Origin: CAYXWM01 sp964468805
Lineage (GTDB): Bacteria; Bacillota; Clostridia; Lachnospirales; WRBF01
Direction of reading: 5' to 3'
Length of the DNA stretch: 47,951 nucleotides
Assembly: GCA_964468805.1 (NCBI GenBank)
Contig: CAYXWM010000013.1
Location: forward strand, 1 to 47,951
Below the pieces are notes generated by a model. The model made no database searches. It was not told the origin of the DNA and was given only the letters and a program-made list of their open reading frames with translations. The stretch's first letter is position 1. Each line of letters opens with the position of its first letter. This document shows, in pieces, positions 42,279-47,951 of this stretch. The translations under genes were made by a program, and so were the position numbers.

Positions 42279-42334
42279 TGTGTTCCGACTGAAATAACGA
42301 TAAAATTTCAATCCGTTATTTTTGTGGGAACACA
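42279..42334. repeat. Palindromic element upstream of the glycosyltransferase operon
   Basis: TGTGTTCC/GGAACACA ends and an inner AAATAACG/CGTTATTT pair form a hairpin of 56 bases, 32 bases before the first glycosyltransferase. It could be an operator, a leader hairpin or a small repeat. The rest of the gap 42335-42488 holds no gene that I can support. Confidence 0.5.
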
Positions 42335-42488
42335 CTATAATCCTCTTAAAAAGCACAGATTTCGTCGTTGCCGATTTTAATTAGCCTACGGTTTTCAAAA
42401 AAACTGCTAATAGTAAATACTTATGAGCAACAGCAAATATACCTGCAATTCACTAAGGATAGGTATTAATACAAGCTTAGGTTTCTGC

Positions 42489-42534
42489 AAAAAACCGCTG
42501 ACCTTTGCTTTGTGATAATACAAGGGTCAGCGGT
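42489..42534 (-). terminator. Terminator of the collagen-like gene
   Basis: ACCGCTGACC and GGTCAGCGGT form a strong GC-rich stem, with further pairs inside; on the minus strand it is followed by six T. It lies about 90 bases after the stop codon of the collagen-like gene. Confidence 0.8.
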
Positions 42535-42623
42535 CTCCTTTATAGGATTAAGTTACATGAGTTAGGATATCTTTTTAAAATACCCATATTATCATGTAAA
42601 CGAGCTAATTTAATAGAACATAA

Positions 42624-44099
42624 TTAAGCGTCTAATTTTTCAATTCTCAGTAAGGCACCTACGTTTGGTGCAAGTGCAACAGTAGCTGTGGTGTTACCAA
42701 GCAACGCTATATCAAGTACATCGCCTGCCGCCAAGGTTGCAATTGTTGAAAGTGCAAATAAGGCTTCTGTTGAAATTGAAAGGACTCTTGTTACGATGCC
42801 CTGCGGTATAGGTACTCCGTTAACACGAACTTCAGCACTTACTTGTACGCCGGGAACTGCAGTTGCGTAGATAGCAAAGTAAATATTATAGTTGCCTGCA
42901 AGACCTGCTACTACCGAGGTTGGTGTAGGTGTAACGTTAAACGAAGGCAATGTAGCAGTAAAAGGCACGGGAGTCGGAACTGCCGGAGCAAGAGCAAGAG
43001 CGGGAGCGGTATCGTTGTAAGCTCCTCCGAAGGCAGCTAAACCTGCAGCCGGGCCGGTAGGACCGGTGTCGCCTGTGGGACCTATAGGACCTGCAATACC
43101 TGCAATACCTGCGGGTCCGGTATCACCTGTAGGACCTATAGGACCTGCAATACCTGCAATACCTGCGGGTCCGGTATCACCTGTGGGACCTGTAGGGCCG
43201 GTGTCACCCGTAGGACCTATAGGACCTGCAATACCTGCAATACCGGCGGGACCGGTGTCACCTGTGGGACCGGTAGGTCCGGTGTCGCCTGTAGGACCTA
43301 TAGGACCTGCAATACCTGCAATACCGGCGGGACCGGTGTCACCGGTGGGACCTGTAGGACCGGTGTCACCTGTGGGTCCGGTAGGACCGGTGTCACCTGT
43401 GGGACCTGTGGGGCCTGTGTCACCGGTGGGACCTGTAGGTCCGGTGTCACCTGTGGGACCGGTAGGACCTGTATCGCCTGTGGGGCCTGTAGGACCGGTG
43501 TCACCTGTAGCACCTGTAGCACCTATGGGACCTATTGGGCCGGTGGGACCTGTATCACCCACAGGACCGGTAGGGCCGGTATCGCCAACAGGACCTGTGG
43601 GACCGGTATCTCCGGTAGCTCCAACGGGACCGGTAGGGCCTGTGTCACCAACGGGGCCGGTAGGACCTGTATCGCCAACGGGACCTGTGGGGCCTGTATC
43701 ACCGGTATTACCAACGGGACCTGTAGGACCTGTATCTCCAACGGGACCGGTAGGACCTGTATCGCCAACGGGACCTGTGGGACCTGTATCACCGGTATTA
43801 CCAACGGGACCTGTAGGACCTGTATCACCAACGGGACCGGTAGGACCTGTATCGCCAACGGGACCTGTGGGACCTGTATCACCGGTATTACCAACGGGAC
43901 CTGTAGGACCTGTATCACCAACGGGACCCGTAGGGCCTGTGGGTCCTATGAGTCCTGTGGAGCCTGCGGCACCGGTAGGACCGGTATCACCTGTGGGGCC
44001 TATAGGGCCGGTGTCGCCGGTAGGACCGATAGGGCCGGTATCGCCTGTAGGACCGGTATCGCCTGTGGGACCTGAGTTGCAGTATTGAAAACAATACAT
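42624..44099 (-). CDS. Collagen-like surface protein with BclA-type C-terminal domain
   Basis: The 491-residue protein has a nine-residue N-terminus with two Cys (MYCFQYCNS), about 113 Gly-X-Y triplets (residues 10-350; mostly GPT, GDT, GPV, with four GPAGIAGIAGPIGPTGDT blocks towards the end) and a 139-residue C-terminal globular domain (YNIYFAIYATAVPGVQVSAEV, then VLDIALLGNTTATVALAPN). Bacterial proteins of this form, such as BclA in exosporia, make trimeric triple helices with a beta-sandwich tip. There is no signal peptide, which suits a spore-coat or exosporium protein made in the mother cell. Thr in the Y position could be glycosylated by the neighbouring glycosyltransferases. No good ribosome binding site is seen. 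Confidence 0.88.
   Translation of the reverse strand: MYCFQYCNSGPTGDTGPTGDTGPIGPTGDTGPIGPTGDTGPTGAAGSTGLIGPTGPTGPVGDTGPTGPVGNTGDTGPTGPVGDTGPTGPVGDTGPTGPVGNTGDTGPTGPVGDTGPTGPVGDTGPTGPVGNTGDTGPTGPVGDTGPTGPVGDTGPTGPVGATGDTGPTGPVGDTGPTGPVGDTGPTGPIGPIGATGATGDTGPTGPTGDTGPTGPTGDTGPTGPTGDTGPTGPTGDTGPTGPTGDTGPTGPTGDTGPAGIAGIAGPIGPTGDTGPTGPTGDTGPAGIAGIAGPIGPTGDTGPTGPTGDTGPAGIAGIAGPIGPTGDTGPAGIAGIAGPIGPTGDTGPTGPAAGLAAFGGAYNDTAPALALAPAVPTPVPFTATLPSFNVTPTPTSVVAGLAGNYNIYFAIYATAVPGVQVSAEVRVNGVPIPQGIVTRVLSISTEALFALSTIATLAAGDVLDIALLGNTTATVALAPNVGALLRIEKLDA
43060..44070 (-). repeat. Tandem 9- and 18-base repeats coding the collagen region
   Basis: The DNA consists of degenerate 9-base units (GGxCCxACx-type on the coding strand) grouped into larger blocks: a 54-base-scale block with GNTGDTGPTGPVGDT is repeated in the first half, GPTGPTGDT in the middle, and an IAGIAGPIG block in the last third. 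Such arrays change length by slippage, so copy number may vary between strains. Synonymous codons differ between units, so this is not a recent amplification. Confidence 0.8.
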
Positions 44100-44488
44100 A
44101 GAAACTTGGTTAGAACTGCTTGTTTTTTAAAGATTTATAAGGATAAAAAGGTGGATTTATCTACCTTAACGTTGTTAGTGAAAAAACTGTAAGAATTATC
44201 TATATAATGTTGAAAAGTTTTTAGATATACGGTACAGTATGTTAAATACCGGTTTTGATTTTGCAGAACATATTTTAATTAATAGGAATGATGTGTATCA
44301 TCTGAACTTTGAAAAGAGTCTGTAAAACTTCATGGCGACAGGACAATATATATCCTTATTCCGGAGCAGCGGTGTGACAGTATTACGGCTGCCCATAACA
44401 AAAAGAACACTTTATCATTAATTTCGCAAGGTATTGATAGAGCAATATTGCAAATATCTAGGTTAAAAGAAAATACGAGGTGATTTTT
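44100..44488. other. Divergent intergenic region without a supported gene
   Basis: These 389 bases separate the collagen-like gene and the DUF1653 gene, which point away from each other, so promoters of both must lie here. A minus-strand frame of 60 codons (44330-44512) overlaps the start of the DUF1653 gene and has no ribosome binding site; I do not call it. A small dyad (AAGGT...ACCTT near 44148-44167) lies before the collagen-like gene. Confidence 0.5.
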
Positions 44489-44722
44489 TTGCAGCAAGGC
44501 ATTTACAGACACTTCAAGGGCAACGAATATGAACTTTTACACATTGCCAAACACAGCGAAACTTTAGAATCTATGGTAGTTTACAAGGCGCTTTACGGTG
44601 AGGGTGGTATTTGGGTAAGACCCTTATCCATGTGGAATGAACTTATAGAGTATAAGGGCAAAACAGTAAAACGCTTTGAGAAAGCAGAGGATATAAGAAC
44701 GGACAAACCGGAGTTGACATAA
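44489..44722 (+). CDS. DUF1653 family protein
   Basis: TTG 44489 is the start, with ACGAGGTGA at 44476-44484. The 77-residue protein begins QQGIYRHFKGNEYELLHIAKHSET and contains VVYKALYGEGGIWVRPLSMW, the signature of DUF1653 (GxYRHFKGNxYxVLxxAxHSET, VVYxxLYGxxxxWVRPLxMF). The fold is a small beta-barrel; the function is unknown. It is a single gene. Confidence 0.88.
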   Translation: MQQGIYRHFKGNEYELLHIAKHSETLESMVVYKALYGEGGIWVRPLSMWNELIEYKGKTVKRFEKAEDIRTDKPELT

Positions 44723-45041
44723 AGATTGACAGTGAAGTAGATATTGGGCTGAAGGCAGACCAAAGAACAGGCAATCTGATACCCGGAAAAGTTAAAAAAT
44801 ACTGACTAAAAGCACCACTCATCCTCATAGTATAAAAGTTGTGCCGGAGGACGGTCAGGTGGGTAGTTTTAAGGGGGTTGTTGATTTGGGATGGGTATGG
44901 TTGGGTTGTTAGTTGCGAGTTGTAGCAATAATGGGAAGTTGGGCATGCTTATGTCTTATAACTACAACCTCATCAAAGTAGAAGATAAAGCACTTTATAT
45001 CAAACTTATTATATATAGAAATTGTTTAGGAGAGATGGCTA
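44723..45041. other. Intergenic region before the CHAT gene
   Basis: These 319 bases contain no recognisable gene. A G/T-skewed stretch (44865-44945; several TTGGG and GGGTTG runs) stands out. Close to the CHAT gene the composition becomes AT-rich, and AGGAGAG at 45028-45034 is the ribosome binding site of that gene. I see no repeat end or integration site. Confidence 0.5.
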
Positions 45042-47207
45042 ATGATTAGAGAAGTGTCAGAAATAACTCGATTATTTGATTATTATTTTCAGAGTGATAA
45101 TGGCGTATCAAAATATATACCACAAAAAAACAATTATAATTTTCAAGATATAATTAATATAGTAAATGTTGTAAATATATTTTTGAATACTGTGACTACA
45201 ACACAATATCACATTCACAATGACTTTTCTCTCTTAATAAATAAAATTCTATTTGAGTCCTTAGAAGACAAAAAACTTGATAAGGTTAATTATTTAGAAA
45301 TATTAAAATTATATGTTCAAAATAATAACGACATGTCTTTAATTGCCAGTACACAAGGTTTTATTGGGGAATCTCATGAATGGTTAAATAATATTACACT
45401 TAAAACTAGTGACAATAGTATAGATTTTATTTCTGAATTACTATTTTTTGCTCAATATGATGTTTGTGCAAAAGAACTTTTAATTAAATATAGTTCGCAA
45501 AAATTTTATATTGCTAGAAAACTATCTTTTAATACTGAAGAATGTCATGAATTATATGGTATGGTTAGAAAGTTCATAGTGCTTGGAGTTAATGCAAAAA
45601 CGTACGATATTGAATTTTTGTTGTATTATGCAAGTTTACTTGGTGTATGCCATAAAATAGATGTTGAATTATCGCAAAGATTATTAATAGATATAAAAAA
45701 TCAATACTTTTTCGAAGTAGATAAAAGAGATGATCTTGCCCTCAATATAATAATAACTTTAACCTCTCAATTTGGTAAAAAGATGGGGGAAGATTTATTA
45801 GTATTGCTTGAATTGGGGCTAAACAATAAGAAAATAAATGATTACCCTCAACTTAAAGCACAGTTAGCTAGTAAACTTTATTGTCACCAAGAGATCTTGA
45901 ATAAAGCATCAATAATACAGTGCATTAAAGAATATATCTGTTACCTTTCATCCTATAATGATAAAATGCAACTGAATTTTCAAAAACAACGGTTAACTGA
46001 AATTTTTTCTCCACCTTTCAAAAAAGCATTAGATATGAGAGAATATGAATTTGCTTTTGATATCGCCTTCATTTGGAGAACTTTTCACGGAGTTGATATT
46101 ACAATGAATACTAAAAGTAATACACTTTTGGTGATTCCTAATTATTCCGAATCTTGTGTTATATATATACTAAAACATGAAGGAAAATACAGTTACTTTG
46201 AATTCAAAAAAGAGATTTCAATTAAATCATTTTTAGAAGTATCAAATAGTTTCTTCGGCACGAACGTAGTGACTATTGAAGCAATTGATGAAAATAATAA
46301 TTTATCGGAAGCCTCTTTAATTCCCAACATATTAGTATCAAAAGATTACTACGACGCATTAAACAAACTTTACCTGCCAAATAAAATAATGTCCGAAATC
46401 AATAAGTTGGATATTAAAACACTTTATGCATTTGAGTCAACTAATTTAAATGCACCACTTATATCAATAATGCAAAAAAACTTTGACTATAATATTGCTT
46501 ACTTACTAAATATCGTGAGCCAGAAAGAAATAATTGTAAATAAAGTTCTTTTATGGATTGATCCAGATTCAACATTGTATACTGCTTCCTCTATTGAGAT
46601 TGAAGCTATAGAGTTAATCTTGAAGAAAAATAATATATATTATGATAAATACCTAAAAGGAGAATGCTCCAAAGATGCATTTATGAAATTCTATTCTAGA
46701 GATGACTATGACCTAATTTACATTTCCTGTCATGGCGAATTTGATTATAATAACCCGTCTAATTCGGTATTACATATTGAAAAAAGCCAAAAGGTTAAAC
46801 TTTCCGAATTAAATAAAACTACTGAAAATCTAAAAAAAGAGAGACTCTTGTTACTTCAAGCCTGTGAAACGGGAACAGGTTCAGTAATTTCAAATTGCAT
46901 GTTATTCTCAGGCTTTGGTGCAAGTTTATCAACTAATATGCAGTCCGTCATTAGCCACATGTGGGCAATAGATAGTTTTTCATCTGCTGTTTTTTCTGCT
47001 TTATTTTTTATTCATTATTTTGATAAAAAGTCAATTGAACTAGCTATGAAAGAAACTCAGAAAGCTATTCTTAAAGGATGTAATGGTATTTATGAGGTTT
47101 TAGAATCAATAGTAGAGGATTATCAACTTAAAGAATCAATATATAGGAGAGAATCAATTGATTGGGATAAAATATTTTATTGGGGTTCTGCATGTTATTT
47201 TAAGTGA
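45042..47207 (+). CDS. CHAT-domain (caspase-like) protease with helical N-terminus
   Basis: The 721-residue protein has an Asn/Ile/Lys-rich helical N-terminal half (residues 1-350, no clear repeats of known type) and a C-terminal CHAT domain (about 400-721). The catalytic pair is visible: His564 in DLIYISCHGEFD and Cys608 in LLLLQACETGTG, followed by GFGASLSTNMQSVISHMWAIDSFSSAVFSALFF. CHAT proteases are relatives of caspases and separases and, in bacteria, often act in immunity or cell death after activation by a partner. No partner, toxin or pore gene is adjacent. The gene is far more AT-rich than its neighbours, a sign of horizontal transfer. Its substrate is unknown. Confidence 0.85.
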   Translation: MIREVSEITRLFDYYFQSDNGVSKYIPQKNNYNFQDIINIVNVVNIFLNTVTTTQYHIHNDFSLLINKILFESLEDKKLDKVNYLEILKLYVQNNNDMSLIASTQGFIGESHEWLNNITLKTSDNSIDFISELLFFAQYDVCAKELLIKYSSQKFYIARKLSFNTEECHELYGMVRKFIVLGVNAKTYDIEFLLYYASLLGVCHKIDVELSQRLLIDIKNQYFFEVDKRDDLALNIIITLTSQFGKKMGEDLLVLLELGLNNKKINDYPQLKAQLASKLYCHQEILNKASIIQCIKEYICYLSSYNDKMQLNFQKQRLTEIFSPPFKKALDMREYEFAFDIAFIWRTFHGVDITMNTKSNTLLVIPNYSESCVIYILKHEGKYSYFEFKKEISIKSFLEVSNSFFGTNVVTIEAIDENNNLSEASLIPNILVSKDYYDALNKLYLPNKIMSEINKLDIKTLYAFESTNLNAPLISIMQKNFDYNIAYLLNIVSQKEIIVNKVLLWIDPDSTLYTASSIEIEAIELILKKNNIYYDKYLKGECSKDAFMKFYSRDDYDLIYISCHGEFDYNNPSNSVLHIEKSQKVKLSELNKTTENLKKERLLLLQACETGTGSVISNCMLFSGFGASLSTNMQSVISHMWAIDSFSSAVFSALFFIHYFDKKSIELAMKETQKAILKGCNGIYEVLESIVEDYQLKESIYRRESIDWDKIFYWGSACYFK

Positions 47208-47369
47208 TTTAAGATAAGATTAAAGGTACTGATGAGCGGAAAACTTTCACAAATGTACTTCCCATTATGTTTATAATTAAAACCTTACGCATCTTGCACC
47301 ACATACCAATCTTTATCACAGCCTTATAATCAGACCGGAATCAATCAACCGTCCATCCAACCAAAATTA

Positions 47370-47418
47370 AGAGCTTATCCCAAAACAGCCATAAGGTTTC
47401 TGTTAAGGGATAAGCTCT
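47370..47418. terminator. Long hairpin between converging genes
   Basis: AGAGCTTATCCC and GGGATAAGCTCT with an inner AACAG/CTGTT pair make a stem of 17 pairs. It has no T run on either side, and lies between the CHAT gene and the chemotaxis receptor gene. Confidence 0.5.
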
Positions 47419-47432
47419 ATATCGTTACATCG

Positions 47433-47534
47433 ATAATGATTCCATTTAAAACAGGGTACAAAAATAATTGATTTTTTTAACGGTTCAAGGAAAAAACGAT
47501 TATTTTTGTACTTATCTTATTTGGAATTAGTATA
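47433..47534 (+). repeat. Palindromic MITE-like repeat, copy 7
   Basis: A copy of about 102 bases with a diverged left end (GATAATGATTCC), the core GTACAAAAATAATTGATTTT, the loop TTAACGGTTCAAGG and GATTATTTTTGTAC. The outer bases of the core changed in both arms (GTAC on both sides), which keeps pairing. It lies ten bases from the 3' end of the chemotaxis receptor gene. Confidence 0.85.
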
Positions 47535-47544
47535 AAAACCGGTT

Positions 47545-47951
47545 CTAAATCTTAAAGTTATCAACAAGGCTCCTAAGTGCTTCAGCCTGTGCAAACAACT
47601 CTTCGCTGGAGGCTGCGGCTTCCTCTGTAGTTGCGGAATTGGTCTTCACTACTTGGAGAATGCTGGAAATTCCTGTGTTAATGGTGTTTGTGCCGTCCAG
47701 CTGTTCATCTGTAGCCGAAACTATCTCGTTAACCAAGTCACCTGTCTTTTGGGTTTTTACAACAACTTCATTTAGAGACATAGCGGTGTCTTTGGTAAGT
47801 AAGCTACCGTTCTTTACAGCTGCCACCGATTTTTTAATAAGCTGAGTTGTGGTTTTGGCAGCCTGCCCCGAACTATTGGCAAGTGCCCTAACCTCCTCGG
47901 CAACTACAGCGAAACCTTTGCCGGATTCACCGGCTCTTGCGGCTTCAATCG
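47545..47951 (-). CDS. Methyl-accepting chemotaxis protein, C-terminal part
   Basis: The frame is open to the window edge and gives the last 135 residues. It starts IEAARAGESGKGFAVVAEEV and continues RALANSS, the end of the conserved hairpin tip that contacts CheA and CheW, and goes on as a long coiled coil with a methylation helix (TNSATTEEAAASSEELFAQAEALRSLV). The protein would be a transmembrane or soluble receptor whose sensor part lies outside the window. It shows that the host has a chemotaxis system and is probably motile. Confidence 0.92.
   Translation of the reverse strand, partial: IEAARAGESGKGFAVVAEEVRALANSSGQAAKTTTQLIKKSVAAVKNGSLLTKDTAMSLNEVVVKTQKTGDLVNEIVSATDEQLDGTNTINTGISSILQVVKTNSATTEEAAASSEELFAQAEALRSLVDNFKI

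Noticed and set aside
43060..44070. Regularly spaced repeats that could suggest a CRISPR array
   Set aside because: The units are 9 bases long, contiguous and in one reading frame; there are no unique spacers and no cas genes.
43066..44088. A 340-codon open frame on the + strand, rich in Ser, Pro, Val and Gly, opposite the collagen-like gene
   Set aside because: It is the mirror of the repetitive Gly-Pro-Thr codons, which leave no stops in the antisense frame. It has no ribosome binding site, and the minus-strand product has a proper non-repetitive C-terminal domain.
44330..44512. A 60-codon minus-strand frame before the DUF1653 gene
   Set aside because: It has no ribosome binding site, overlaps the start of a well-supported gene, and its residues look random.

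Overview
This window looks like a chromosomal segment of a low-GC Gram-positive bacterium of the class Clostridia. The evidence is strong AGGAGG-type ribosome binding sites throughout, frequent TTG starts, a 44-residue Cys-rich protein of a clostridial type, Fe-S aldo/keto reductases, a copper-amine-oxidase-domain/AMIN/amidase wall enzyme, and a collagen-like (Gly-Pro-Thr) surface protein. The genus cannot be fixed from the sequence alone. No rRNA, tRNA or CRISPR array was seen.

Layout. 1-2773: a membrane-protein tail, a membrane-anchored metallo-beta-lactamase-fold protein, a small YdeI/OmdA-type protein, and an Orn/Lys/Arg decarboxylase whose start overlaps the end of an XRE-S24 (LexA/CI-like) repressor gene. 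3522-18227: a very compact phage structural and lysis cluster read on the + strand from one strong promoter beside a palindromic operator. It holds small and large terminase, portal, scaffold, major capsid, four head-tail connector/completion proteins, tail tube, a split tail-assembly chaperone, a short tape measure, distal tail protein, baseplate proteins, a glycine-rich tail protein, holin and endolysin. No integrase, replication or recombination genes are visible. This is the layout of a PBSX-like defective prophage or gene-transfer-agent-like particle rather than a normal temperate phage.

18278-24012: host genes, namely an AMIN/amidase_3 autolysin, a Cys-rich small protein, a flavodoxin, an Fe-S aldo/keto reductase, and a SRPBCC-MarR operon. 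24188-29271: a two-gene chaperone unit in which a 1127-residue J-like/TPR protein overlaps a short Hsp70. 29472-38075: tag glycosylase, a second Fe-S aldo/keto reductase, two GNAT acetyltransferases, a small membrane protein, a CadA-like metal ATPase with its ArsR regulator, a GyrI-like protein, a DUF2461 protein and a YqxD/YaiI protein. 38078-39634: a fused Vsr endonuclease and cytosine-5 methyltransferase. 40033-44099: two tandem paralogous GT2-TPR glycosyltransferases next to a 491-residue collagen-like protein, plausibly a surface or exosporium glycoprotein with its modifying enzymes. 44489-47951: a DUF1653 protein, an AT-rich gene for a CHAT (caspase-like) protease, and the 3' end of a chemotaxis receptor gene.

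A family of palindromic elements of about 100 bp, resembling MITEs, recurs at least seven times in intergenic spaces. One copy lies inside the phage-like cluster in reverse orientation, and one runs over the stop codon of tag. Together with a possible ATC start in a tail gene, this suggests the phage-like cluster is a long-term resident whose reading frames have nevertheless been kept open. The most promising subjects for follow-up are the integrase-less phage-like particle locus, the palindromic repeat family, the CHAT protease island, the J-TPR/Hsp70 pair and the Vsr-methyltransferase fusion.
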